Shown: in pieces, positions 46,677 through 57,665 of the stretch | Position numbering within the stretch: the stretch's first letter is position 1 | How the letters are laid out: each line of letters starts with the position of its first letter | From: Dactylis glomerata | Lineage: Eukaryota; Streptophyta; Magnoliopsida; Poales; Poaceae | Assembly: GCA_007115705.1 (NCBI GenBank) | Contig: QXEO01000143.1 | Coordinates: 5,935,434-5,999,433, forward strand | DNA: 64,000 bases | Reading direction: 5' to 3' | Notes under the pieces: generated by a model | The model's database searches: none | Told to the model about the DNA's origin: nothing | What the model saw: only the letters and a program-made list of their open reading frames with translations | Translations under genes and position numbers: made by a program

Positions 46677-46785
46677 TATTAATGTTTCCGCTTAATACAA
46701 TTATAGCATGGAGTATAACCATTATCATGAACAAGAAATATGATAATAACAATATTATTATTGCCTCTAGGGCATATTTCCTTCA
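46677..46785 (-). repeat. 5' LTR remnant of the BARE element
   Basis: 109 bp match 45470-45578 with one mismatch. The rest of the 5' LTR and the gag start are deleted, and gag/pol-like debris (46300-46676) abuts it directly. Confidence 0.85.
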
Positions 46786-47220
46786 CTGTTTACTTTACTC
46801 GCACTGTTTACTTTACTCGCATATTACTATTGCTTTCCACTCGATACGCTCATACCCTTTGTTTCAAGCAAACCGGTGAGATTGACAACCTCATCGTAAG
46901 TTGGGAACAAAGTATTTGGTTGTGTTGTGTGCAGGTTCCACGTTGCCGCTCGCAAAGCAAAGCTCGGATGAGGTGCCCTATAAATTGTCCGGAGCTGTCG
47001 CGAAGCTAGCGGGCATCACCTTCAGTCGTATTGGCTTTTTCCTACTGGATTGACTACCTTAGTTTCATAACTGAGGGAAAACTTGCTACTATATTCATCA
47101 AACCTTCTCTTGGGGTTTCCAACTGGCGGTCATTTACTACACATTCCCACGTCAACTTGGCAACAAAAGTTTTCTGTCGCCGTTGCCGAGATTGAAGAAA
47201 AAGCTTCCACATCATCATCA
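46786..47220 (+). repeat. 3' LTR of Z, right part
   Basis: Continues Z's LTR after the BARE element and ends ACATCATCATCA, then CCGCG and Y's gag. Confidence 0.85.
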
Positions 47221-47821
47221 CCGCGCCCAAGGTAAGGGACATAAAAGTGCCTCCAGCAGCTGAATCCAATTGGTTTCTTGAAGAAAAATTCAGTCCTGCA
47301 TAAAAAGTTTGGACAATCATCCAAGTAGTCAGTCCGTGAGTAGGGCAATTCTTTATCATAGATTTCATTCTTTCCCAAGCCTGAGCAACATGTTTATTAT
47401 TAAACTGTCTAAACTTCATGATATCACTACGCAAAGCTATAATCTTAGCAGGAGGATAGTATTTTCCAATAAAAGCTTCCTGACACTTAGCCCAAGAATC
47501 AATACTATTTCTAGGCAAAGATAGCGATCAATCCTTAGCTTTTCCTCTCAAAGAAAAAGGAAACAACTTAATCTTAATAATATCACCTTCTACATCCTTA
47601 TATTTTTCCATCTCACATAGCTCAACAAAATTATTGAGATGAGCTACAACATTATCAGTACTAGCACCAGAAAATTGCTCTTTCATAACAAGGTTCAATA
47701 AAGCAGGTTTAATCTCATAAAAATTGGCAGCAGGAGCAGGTGGCGCAATAGGAGTGCAGATAAAATCACTATTATTAGTGCTAGTAAAATCACACAACTT
47801 GGTGTTCTCATGAGTACCCAT
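47221..47821 (-). pseudogene. N-terminal part of Y gag
   Basis: Starts MGTHENTKLCDF at 47821 and is collinear with V residues 1-205. A TGA at 47528-47530 replaces Trp in the GKAKDW motif (G-to-A), and otherwise the frame continues. It is cut at 47221 by element Z. Confidence 0.87.
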
Positions 47822-47978
47822 TCTAGCAAAACTAAAAGCAAACAAGTAAAAGCAACTAATAGGAAACTAATTTTTGTGTGTTTTTGATAAAAAGATGCAA
47901 GTAAAAATAAAGTAAAGCAAAACGAAAAACAAAGTAAAGGATGTGCGTGCGAAACTCCCCTTGCAGAAGTCTTCTTTT

Positions 47979-47996
47979 TCCCCAGCAACGGCGCCA
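47979..47996 (-). other. Primer binding site of Y (tRNA-Asp type)
   Basis: TGGCGCCGTTGCTGGGGA on the minus strand, 11 nt inside the 5' LTR. Same site as in W and Z. Confidence 0.82.
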
Positions 47997-48007
47997 GAAA
48001 ATTAGCT

Positions 48008-49642
48008 TGATACGGGCAGGATGACCACCCAGTTGGGAACCCCAAGAGGAAGGTATGATGAGCACAGTAGCAAGTTTTCCCTCAGTAAGAAACTGAGGTT
48101 TATCGTACCAGTAGGAAAAAGCCAAACTTAAGAAGGTGATGCTTGCTAGCTTCGTGACACTCCAGCAAGGGCACCGTTTATGATTCTTGTTGGTGCGTCT
48201 TCAACTAGTAGCAACGCGGAACCTGCACACAACACAACTAAGTACTTTGCTCTCAACTTACGATAAGGTTGTCAATCTCACCGGTTTGCTGTAAACAAAG
48301 GTATGAGCGTATCGAGTGGAAAACAGTAGTAGTATGCAAGAAAGTAAACAGTGCGAGTAATAGTAAAATAGTGTAACAATATAAAGGAAATTGGACCGGG
48401 GTCCACAGTTCACTAGTGGTGTCTCTCCAAAAGATAAATAAAAACATGCTGGGTAAACAAATTACAGTTGGGCAATTGATAGAATAAAGATAACGTGCAT
48501 ATGTCGCGAGGATCACTATAAGATTTACTCTGGGCATTACAACAAGATACTTAGACCGCCATCCAACTGTATCTATGACTAATAATCCACTCGCGGGGAA
48601 TCATCCGAGTACCCCTTGAGTATTAAGTTGCGAACAACAGATAACTACATTAAGCAAAGTGTGTAATGTAAACAAAACGAATGTCCTTGGACACAAGAAT
48701 GTTATTTTCTCCCTAGTGGCAACATCACATCTACAACCTCAGAGGTTTTTGTCACTCCCCCAGATTAAATAGAGGCATGAACCCAACTATCGAGCATAAA
48801 TACCCCCTCTTGGAGTCACTAGTATCTACTTGGCCAAGATAGCTACTAACAACGGAGAACATGCAAGATCATAAACAACATAGAGATAACATAAGATATA
48901 TGATTCAGCACATCAACTCAACATAACACCAATATTCATCGGATCCCAACAAACACAACATGTAGAATTACACAAAGATGATCTCGATCATGTAAGGCAG
49001 CTCACGAGATCTAAACATAAAGCACATGGTGGAGAAGACAACCATCTAGCTACTGATATGGACCCATAGTCCAAGGTAGACTACTCGCTCATCATGCTGG
49101 AGGCAAGCATGGCGATGAAGAAGACCTCTGGTGGTGATTCCCCTCTCCGACAGGGTGCCGAGAAGAGCTTCTGGACCCTTCCGATCTCGGGTCGACGACG
49201 GCAGCGGATCGCGATGTGTTTCTAGAAAATTGATCGGGTATTTAGGTTTTTCCTGTCGGGGGGTCTTTATAGACGAAGGGGTGGCGCCAGAGGTGGGCCA
49301 GGGGGCCCTCACCATAGTGCGGCGCGGGCCAGGGGTAGGCCACGCCCCCTGGTGGTGTGGCCACTCCGTGGCCCCCCTCCGTCTCCTCTTCGGACTTTTG
49401 GAAGTTTCGTTAAATATCTGGATGTTCGGCTTTTGATTCGTCTAATTCCGAGAATATTTCCTGTATAACTTTTCTGAAACACAAAAATAGCAAAAAATAG
49501 AGAACTGGCACTGTGGCATCTTGTTAATAGGTTAGTTCAGGAAAATGCATAAAAATGCCATGAAGTGTAACAAAATACTAAGCAAATGGTGTAAGAACAA
49601 GCATGGAGCATCAAAAATTATAGATACGTTTGAGACGTATCA
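48008..49642 (-). repeat. 5' LTR of Y (LTR C), shared with element X
   Basis: 1635 bp, TG/CA bounded, similar to Y's 3' LTR along its whole length. It is unusual in having internal sequence on both sides: PBS and gag of Y to the left, and a PPT plus 3' domain of another element (X) to the right. Confidence 0.88.
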
Positions 49643-51139
49643 GCATCCCCAAGCTTAACTCATGCTCGTCCTCGAGTAGGTAAGTGATAACAAAAGAATA
49701 ATTTTTAAGGTGACATGCACCAACACAATCTTGATCATCTATATAAAGCATTGAGTGCTGGAATCAAAAGAACTTAAAACATGGGCATGAAAGATATAAT
49801 CTTGATAGAAGAAACTTAGCAACCATGTTATAATATGAAAAAGAACACAAACGAAAGATCATAAAAATGAAACAATGAAAGTCAAACGCGTGTTCATATC
49901 ATATGGAAAAACATAGCAAATGGTTTTCAGCTTGTCCTTCATGAGTGAGCAAAACATAAATGCATAGGACACCTTCAAGTTTAAGAGGGCTACTAGATAC
50001 AAATAATTTAAGAATAAGTGAAACCAAAATCATGAATCAATCAATGATAAACTTTGGGACTATGCACATTAAACTCAGAATGAAAACTATGCTCTCTTAG
50101 ACGGTGCATAAAGGTAGAAGGTGGTGACTCAACATAAAAGTAAAAGAAGGGCCCTTCGCAGAGGGAAGCAGTGATTGCAAGTTTTATAAACCTTCAAAAA
50201 TTATGGTACTTACTAGATTTGAGCTCTCATTGCCCCCATCATAGGCATCTTGAATGGTTAAAGTTAATGCGAGTACAATTATGAAGCATATGCTTGACAA
50301 ATCATAAGTTGAAAACCTCGTGTCCTGTGAAGTACGAATATCCAAACCTCATGCTACTCGACTTAGGGTCCCAAGCAAGCTCTTGTCATTGTAAGTATAC
50401 ACATATCATCGAGAACCGCCAACGGGGTACCTCCGTGCCCGATGACATGGAACAAGCCCACATCAAAATGACAGGACAAACAGACAATGAACACCTCAGC
50501 ATCACTTTTATTTACCATTGGTATAGCTTTTTATTTTGAGATGCGTCGTCGAATGTTCACTATGGGCATGCTGTAAATTTCCACCATGAATTATGCATGG
50601 CTTAGATTAGCGGCCCAGCCGTTTCTCTAACACGTATACAAACTCCATGATCCCGCAAGATTCCCAACTTATTTCACATCGCGAGTATCCATAAACAAAA
50701 GATCACGATATCAACTCAAATAAGAAGTGCAATATTGAAAGCTTGCCCCATGACGGCATGGCTGGGCTAATTTCCAACTTACAACTTGCAAGCATAACAA
50801 CTCAACATAAGAGAGACACAATGTCAAATTTTTAAGAACGAGAAAAGTAAAGTGTGCCATCAGGTTCATGAGAGCTTTACTGACCAATTTTCGCATAACA
50901 CCAAAAGAGTTTAATTTGAAAGATAGATAAAAGCAAGTCAAATGTACTTTGGAATAGCAAATTGCTAATAGGTATGTATGGTGGACACATTGGAATAACT
51001 TGGTTTTTGCGAGTTGGATGCACGAGTAGAGCTCATACTCAGTACAAAATGAGGGCTAGCAAAAGACTGGGAGCGACCAACTAAGAGAGCAATACCGGCC
51101 ATAATCATGCATAGCGACAAAACATCATTAAGAGAAGCA
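49643..51139 (-). other. 3' domain of element X, truncated
   Basis: Begins with the PPT motif GCATCCCCAAGCTT (minus strand) against LTR C and runs through the 'long' module (50170-50990) shared with V. It stops at 51139 after AAGAGAAGC. No coding region of X remains in the window. Confidence 0.75.
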
Positions 51140-51261
51140 AAAAAACATCCAATTCTATGGTTTATACATCCAAATAGAATTGGAAATTATACCTCTTTGT
51201 GATTCCAATAGCAAAATACAAAATCCAAACAACAGAATTCGAATTGTAGCCATTTCCTTTT
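51140..51261. other. Short unassigned AT-rich segment with inverted repeat
   Basis: Between X and the LINE. It contains a perfect 11-bp inverted repeat, TCCAATTCTAT (51148-51158) and ATAGAATTGGA (51174-51184), plus the phrase CATCCAAA twice. It could be debris of a DNA transposon; nothing decisive. Confidence 0.35.
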
Positions 51262-53560
51262 CCACCCTGAATTTATACACGGGTCTTTCACCCCTACCCG
51301 AGGACTCAGGCAGGGTGACCCGCTCAGCCCCTACTTATTCCTCCTTGTCGGTGAAGCCTTGACCTGCATCCTAAAAAAGGAGAACACAACAGGCAGAATC
51401 ACTCCTCTAAAAGTAGCCAGAAATGCGCCGAGGATCTCACATCTTCTGTTTGCCGATGACAGCCTCCTCTTTTTCAAAGCCACGAGTGAGGAGGCTAGGG
51501 CTGTTGACAACGCTCTGAACTTCTTCCAGAGGTGCACGGGTCAACTGCTAAGCCCTAACAAATGCTCAATTTTGTTCAGCTCTGTTTGTCCATCAGAGTT
51601 ACAGCTAGATATAAAATCCACACTCGGCATCTCTACATCTACCTTCGAGGAAAAATATCTCGGGCTTCCTACCCCCGAAGGCTAGATGAAGAATGGGTGC
51701 TTCCAACCGGTCTTGAACAGGTTTATAAAGAGATTCACAAATGGAACTGAGAAGCTAATGTCTCACGCAGCCAAAGATACACTCATTAAGTCGGTTGCCC
51801 AATCGCTTCCTTCCCATGCTATGGGAGTTTTCAAAATGACAAAAGGCTTCTGCGAAGATTATGAAAAGTTAATTAGAGATTTTTGGTGGGGTGACGAGCT
51901 TGATCACAGGAAAACCCATTGGGCTGCTTGGGAAAACATCACCAGACCGAAATGCAAAGGGGGTCTTGGTTTTAGAGACATGAAACTCTTTAACCAAGCT
52001 ATGCTTGCCAGACTGGCTTGGAGATTGATCCAGAAACCAACTAGCCTCTGTGCTAGGGTTCTCAAAGCGAAGTACTTCCCCCGTGGCAACCTCCTTGATA
52101 CTGTTTTCTCTAGAGATTCGTCCCCAGTGTGGCAGGGTGTGGAATTTGGCCTTGAGCTCCTTAAGAAAGGAATCATCAACCGGATTGGTGATGGAAGGAA
52201 TACTCAATTCCACAGAGACCAGTGGATTCCAAGAAGTAGAGGCCTAAAAGTCACTGGAGTGAAAAAGAACACGAGACTGAGATGGGTTAACCAGCTGATC
52301 GAACCTGCTAGCAACCAATGGAATACTGAGATTCTAAGGGATTTGATCTATGAACACGATGTCCAAGCCATCCTCCGCATCGAGCTGCCGCAGACGCAAC
52401 AACAAGACCGCATTGCATGGAACTGTGAGAAGAATGGGGTGTTTACTGTGAAAAGTGCGTATAGGCTGGCTCTTGACCTAAAACACTCGAACCGCGATAT
52501 CCATGGCTGCAGCTCCCTCCCCAATGGAGATCGGCCTATATGGAACTGTATCTGGAGAACAGAAGTGCAACCAAAGGTCCGGGTGTTTGCCTGGAGGGCC
52601 GCCACCGACACCCTACCAACAAAGAAAAATAAGTGGAGGAGATCGCTGGAGGTTGATGACCGATGCTTGATATGTGGCAGCGACATGGAGGATGCCCACC
52701 ATGCCATTATTCGATGCACTAAAGCAGTTGCGCTTAGAGAAACCATGCGCAATTACTGGAAGTTGCCAAAAGAAAAGTGCTTCAGATACACTAGTAATGA
52801 CTGGCTCCAAGTGCTCCTGGGAAGTGTGGATGAGAACACTACAGCAAAGATTTTGTTGCTGCTTTGGAGATCATGGCACTTGAGGAATGACTGCATTCAT
52901 AATGATGGCAAAGAAACAATTGAAAGATCAGCCTCCTTCCTTCAAGCCTACATCGGAGAAGAGCTTCAGAACACCTCAGGTTTGGAAAATATAAAGGGTA
53001 AATCGCCTATGTTCCACAACGATCAGACTATCCAACAAGTTCCAGAGCAAAATATCAGCTGGTCTCCACCTCCTAAAGGCTGGATCAAGGTAAATACAGA
53101 TGCTTCCTTCATTGGGGAAAACCATCCAGGAGGTACTGGAGCAGTCGTCAGAGATAGCGACGGAAAGGTATTACTCGCGGCGTGCTCGCCAGTGCCTGGG
53201 TGTCGTGATGCCGAAGACACAGAAAGTAAAGGTGCTTGGCTGGGACTCAAGCTGCTCGATGGACTGGGCCACGACAAGGTCATCCTCGAGTTAGATTGCG
53301 CTAACGATGTCAAGGCGTTACGCTCCAGGGAGCTGGATAGATCAATTCTGTGGCATACTTACGATCAAACAAAGGAACTCCTGAAGGGCTTTTCTAGCTA
53401 CAGAGTAATCCATGTTAGAAGAGAGAGCAACAGGGTAGCAGATAAACTGGCCATGATCGCTAGATCGACTAGCAGTTGCATATGGTCCGACAAGCTACCT
53501 GATGTTATCCAAGATTATGTAAACCAGGACACCACCGTGACTGGTCCCGTTATGATGTAA
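51262..53560 (+). pseudogene. 5'-truncated L1-type LINE: RT end, zinc finger and RNase H
   Basis: The frame begins inside RT at PTRGLRQGDPLSPYLF (about 51285-51350), continues through HLLFADDSLLFF (the catalytic ADD box, about 51440), and is interrupted once by TAG at 51683-51685. It then runs to TAA at 53560 (624 aa). The zf-RVT domain has CLICGSDMEDAHHAIIRC at about 52664-52720. The C-terminal RNase H has VNTDAS (about 53093), a Glu in ESKGAW, ELDC (about 53290) and VRRESNRVADKLAMIA (about 53420). Endonuclease and most of RT are missing. A short A-rich tail follows at 53573. Confidence 0.85.
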
Positions 53561-54816
53561 AGTTGCTTTTTACTCAAAAAAAGAATTTTTACTCAATTCA
53601 ATTACAGAAATCATTTCTGTGCATCCAAACAGAGCAAACCTATACATGAGTCAGGACATGAATGATTTGGTGCTAGTCTTGCTAGACAGCTTGAACCATG
53701 ATTTAAGATGCAAGATGATGTTTATTTGGTGGAGGGCATGACACCATATAAATTACGTATTTTTTTACAAAGGTGGTACATCGGTTGATAACTCTATCAG
53801 GTTTATGTAGAATTACTCTAAGATCTAATCTTGGTCACATGCAAGCGTTCTGAGGCCATCTACAGACGCTGTGTCTATGCGCCGTGGGTCTCGCTAAAGG
53901 TTTGCTTTGACTGCTATTTCTTTGTCTGGGCTTCGTATGGTGAGATTGCATGCCACTTCGTTAATATGGCAATAAATATACGGCTTGATTATGTAACAAT
54001 GAAATTTTATATTTTATATCAACTATTAAAAATGCTTATAATTTTTTTGAGAATTTTAATACTTAACATGAATGCTTTGATTTTTAAGTTAACCATAACT
54101 GTTGTTTTTTTTTCAACTGGCTATTTATTTCTTAAGTAGGCTGAAATGTTTGAATGAACACCTTTTTATACATATAAGCGCATCTTTACTATATCTTAGA
54201 AAATCCTGAAAAAATTGGTACCGCATAAATGGTATGGGGTATACTGAAAAAGCGTTTGACGATATGCAATTTTGCCTCGCTAGAATGAATACCAGAAAGA
54301 CCCTTTACATCCTACGGACCCATATTTAATGTGCTCTTTTATATTTTCCTTTCTTATCCCTCCGTCTCCACCATGGCCCACTATTTCGGGCGTTGTCCCG
54401 AGCTGGTCGGCTTAATGCCACCCGCCCGCGCCTAGGCTTTCGTCCGCTGCCCAACAACTCTGCCAAGGCCGCCGCCTACCACCACGCCTCGTTATCTAAA
54501 TACTTTGCGGGGATTAGAATCTGGAAAGTGCACTGTTGACATGAAAGGCAAATCACCTGTACAGTAGGAGTGCTTCGGATGGAAAGAAGGCACTCCTAAA
54601 AAAACAGATATAATCCCCTCGATCTTTGATCAAACGCAGTAACCAAAACCCCTGCCGTTGTTGCGCTCAAAACCAGCAGATCCGCAACCGTCTTTCCTCC
54701 TCCCGCCCAAACAAACCCCCTGCCGTCTCCCATCCCCTTCCATCCTCCAGACCAAGAAACGCCATCCCGTTCCGTTCTTGATTCTTGATCCCACCCGCGC
54801 GCAGCGCACAGCAGCG
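53561..54816. other. Intergenic region and promoter side of the DUF569 gene
   Basis: AT-rich sequence with short hydrophobic ORFs I do not accept as genes. The last 250 bp become C-rich (CTCCTCCCGCCC), consistent with a grass 5' UTR. I could not define a TATA box or transposon boundary. Confidence 0.4.
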
Positions 54817-56058
54817 ATGGAGCCCTTCAAGGACGCGCGCTCCGTGCGGCTCAAGAGCCACCTGGGCACGTACCTCCTCGCCCTCGACGACGAGGCCGTC
54901 TCCCACGGCTACCGCCGCAACTCCCGCGGCACGGCCTGGGCCGTGGAGCTCGCCGGCGACGACTACGTGCGCTTCCAGGGCCAGCGCGGCCTCTACCTCG
55001 GCGCCACCGAGCTCCCCGCCGACCTCCCCGGCAGCCGCGGCCGCGGCACCAGGGCGAGCTGTAGGGTCGTCCAGGGCTCGCCCTCCTGCTCCAACGACAA
55101 CGCCTTCCTCTGGTCGCCGCTGCGGGAGGGGGAGCACCTCACGCTCTCGGGCCCCTACGGCCGCCTCCTCCGCGCCAGGTTCGGGCCCACGCCGCAGGAC
55201 AACGAGGTCACCGTCGACCTCGACGCCGACCCGGAGGAGAGCTCTTGGGTGGTCGAGCCCGTCGTCGTCCCGCCGCCGCCGCGGGTGCCGGCGACCGAGG
55301 CGGCGCCGCTCGGCCGCGCCCAGTCCTGCGACGCCCGCCTCGAGGCGACGGCGTCGGTGTCCGACACGGCGTCCTCCAGCGTCTTCGCCAGGTTCCACTT
55401 CCACTCCGCCAAGGTGCGTCCCCTGTTCTTTGGTTTCTTGGACTCTTGTTATTCCTGAATTCTTGATCGTTTCATCCTAAATTTTTACCTTGGCTTTCTT
55501 GGATTCAACAATTTCACTTCACTGTTGATTGCATCAGCCGTCCTTGCCCACAGAACAATGATCGGTAGTACCTGCTATGTTATCTGCGCGCAGGAATCGA
55601 AGGGGAAACTGCTGCTGGCGGAAGAGGAGGTGGTGGTGGAGGAGCCGCCGAGCGAGGAGGAGGAGGCTCTGTGGATGCCGGCGCCGCGGACGATCTTCTA
55701 CAACATCGCCAGGGACGACGGCGGCGTGGACGACTTCGACGAGGGCACCTGGAAGTATTTCGCGTTCAAGGAGCAGAGCCTCGTGGCGCTGCACCGCAGG
55801 CTGGCGGAGGAGACCCGGCACGGCGGGGACTTTGTCATCTGCCGCCGGAGCGCTGTGCCACCGAGGACGCTGTACCCCGTCGTCCTCGACCTCCCTCCCG
55901 GTAACGCCGACATGGAGTTCGTCCTCGTACCGATGGGGTCCTCTGCAGGTAACGACGAAAGGGTGTTCTGAATTTCATCGGTTCATCCCGTTTGAGCCTA
56001 TGTAGCAATCTATTCAAGTTTTTGTCCTGTATTTGCAGTGGCATACAGTGTTGTTTAG
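54817..56058 (+). CDS. DUF569 (fascin-like / actin cross-linking fold) protein, three exons
   Basis: Exons 54817-55413, 55594-55948 and 56039-56058 give 323 aa. Intron 1 is phase 0 (AAG|GTGCGT...GCGCAG|GAA). Intron 2 (55949-56038) splits a Val codon (GCAG|GTAACG...TTGCAG|TG). The start MEPFKDARSVRLKSH is the usual opening of plant DUF569 proteins, and residues 1 to about 145 form the beta-trefoil-like domain. A proline-rich linker and an acidic segment follow. Residues about 229-316 contain the second conserved block (PRTIFYNIARDDGG, then GTWKYFAFK). If intron 2 is retained, the protein would instead end GNDERVF at 55971. Exon 1 is very GC-rich, as in many grass genes. DUF569 proteins are proposed actin-binding by fold only; the role is unknown. 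Confidence 0.88.
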
Positions 56059-56275
56059 GATGGACCGATGGAAGTGATCAAATGTAGGAAAAGATGGGAA
56101 TAGCTTCAGTGTGGCGATATGCAATTTTTGGTGTACATTTTTTAGGAATCTGCATTTTCCTCAGTGGACTGAATTGTACATACTTGTTGTCTGCTGCGGA
56201 AATTCGGTCAGCTAGGATGAAGCTTACTTCTGTTCTGTACTCCAGTGCTGGACGCTGCCATGTAGTTAGCTTGAA

Positions 56276-56733
56276 CAGAACTGGCAGATGGATAGTCTGT
56301 AAGGTATAACTTCTTTTAGGAAGGTCGATGCTGAAACGAGTTCAGCAGAATAATGCTTGTGTTCCTTCTGTAATCCAATTGTTGGATTTCAGCGTTCTAA
56401 CTAATTCTGGAACGTCTTCTTATAGCGTTTGTGATATACAAAGCCCTGCTCTTTACTGGAACAACACTGCCTCTTTACTGAAAAAACTTTATACTGTCCT
56501 GTGATCAGCAGAACTGGCAGATGGACAGAGAAACGTCTGGAATAGGAAGATCGATGCTGAAATGTGTTCAGCAAAATAATGCTTGAGTTTCTTTCTGTAA
56601 TCCAATTCTTGGATTTCAGCGTTCTAACAAATTCTGGAACGTCTTCGTATAGCTTTTGTGATATATATACTGCCAAATGTATACTGCATCTTTACTGAAA
56701 ATATCTTTATACTGCCCTGTATCATGAATTCAG
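56276..56733. repeat. Two-copy tandem duplication, 234-bp period
   Basis: CAGAACTGGCAGATGGA starts at 56276 and again at 56510, and the following sequence repeats with modest divergence (TTGGATTTCAGCGTTCTAAC, GGAACGTCTTC). It lies just downstream of the DUF569 gene and may be part of its 3' UTR. The intervening 56059-56275 holds nothing I recognise. Confidence 0.7.
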
Positions 56734-56734
56734 T

Positions 56735-57654
56735 TGGAAATGGGCGCAAAACTCCCTTTTGGCATGCACCTTGGCTTCAAGGGGCAATGCCAAAGGACAT
56801 TGCCCCAAAAATTTATGAGATATGCAAGAGAAAGAATTAGAAGGTGGCTCAAGCTCTTCATGAAGACGAATAGATCAAGAAACTTAGTACCGAGGCTACC
56901 ATATCTATTGAGCATCTCACGCAATTCGTGCAACTTTGGGCCCTCATACAAACTGTGCATCTAATTGAGGAGGTGAAGGATGACATTCGGTGGAAGCTCA
57001 CGGGCAATGGGCAATACTCCGCGGCTTCCGCATACAAGTTGCAATTCTTTAGCCTCATTGAGTCCCCCATTAACAAGATTGTTTGGAAAGCGTGGGCTCC
57101 GCCAAAGGTGAAGAACCATGCATGGTTGGCATTACAAAATAGGCTTTGGACGGCTGATAGATTGCGGAGGCGTGGTTGGGAGAATTGCGGACTATGCCCG
57201 CTTTGCAAGCAAACCGAGGAAAGCAACAACCACTTATTCGTCCATTGTCGCTACACCGTTAGGATTTGGGAGCTTTTAAAAGAGTGGATTGGTATCCAAG
57301 GTTTTTTCCCAAGGCAATGGGCGGGCATCGACATCAAAGATTGGTGGTCTTCGATGGCGGAGGGATCAAACCCGCACCGGAAGGGTTTGGCTGCACTCAC
57401 CTTGCTAACCGTTTGGGAGATCTGAAAAGAAAGGAACGCTAGAGTTTTTCGTAATAAGCTTTCTCCATCCTTTGTAATCCTTGATAAGATCAAACGCGAG
57501 GCTAGACTTTGGGTCATCGCCGGAGTGAGAGGGTTGGGTGATTTGATGTCAGGAGAGTAGAACTTGTAACATTGACCCTTTTTATTTTCTTGTAAACTCC
57601 TCCTTAATTAATTGAAATGGGCAAAGCTTTTGCCCACTGTTTTTTTTTTAAAAA
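56735..57654 (+). mobile_element. 5'-truncated LINE insertion with 11-bp target duplication
   Basis: A 920-bp insert lies between perfect copies of ATGAATTCAGT (56724-56734 and 57655-57665) and ends in TTTTTTTTTAAAAA. It encodes only the tail of an L1-type ORF2: VGNGRKTPFWHAPWLQG, an AWAPPKVKNHAWLAL segment and the zf-RVT motif CPLCKQTEESNNHLFVHC (about 57196-57250). In-frame stops at 56838 (TAG), 56871 (TAG) and 57423 (TGA) each stand where relatives have Trp. It is an inactive insertion between the two genes. Confidence 0.82.
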
Positions 57655-57665
57655 ATGAATTCAGT

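Larger units (their letters stand above)
43851..46785 (-). mobile_element. BARE/Angela-type Copia retrotransposon, internally deleted
   Basis: The termini are TGAAGGGTTTCG on the left and CATATTTCCTTCA on the right, with a perfect target duplication CTGTT (43846-43850 and 46786-46790). One LTR is complete (1728 bp), the other is only 109 bp, and the interior is about 1.1 kb instead of roughly 5 kb. The LTR starts TGAAGGAAATATGCCC on the minus strand, diagnostic for BARE/Angela. It cannot encode its own proteins. Confidence 0.9.
37300..47220 (+). mobile_element. Athila-like non-autonomous element Z carrying an unrecognised ORF
   Basis: Z sits in Y's gag in opposite orientation, with flanks CGGCG (37295-37299) and CCGCG (47221-47225), one mismatch in the target duplication. 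Structure: 5' LTR, PBS, one 197-aa ORF, non-coding 3' domain, PPT-like AAGCTTAGGGATGC and 3' LTR. A BARE element lies inside the 3' LTR; without it the LTRs are 1708 and 1706 bp. No gag, protease or pol is present. Confidence 0.87.
9053..49642 (-). mobile_element. Athila-like element Y, full length but split by four insertions
   Basis: Removing the four insertions leaves one minus-strand element: 5' LTR 48008-49642, PBS 47979-47996, gag-protease in three pieces (47821-47221, 37299-36280, 34687-34235), a 3' domain (34234-33791 plus 25391-23250) and a 3' LTR (23249-22417 plus 9857-9053). The two LTRs are 1635 and 1633 bp once the Tekay insertion is removed. No pol is present. The left flank is GCTGG and the right flank GCATC, so there is no target duplication. 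Confidence 0.8.

Noticed and set aside
53831..54139. 102-aa ORF in the intergenic region
   Set aside because: Hydrophobic, AT-rich, no domain or start context.
54667..55404. 245-aa minus-strand ORF over DUF569 exon 1
   Set aside because: High GC makes several frames open. The plus frame has a recognised domain and splice sites, and this one does not.
54785..55480. 231-aa plus-strand ORF rich in Ser/Arg/Pro over the same exon
   Set aside because: Compositional shadow in a second frame of the GC-rich exon.
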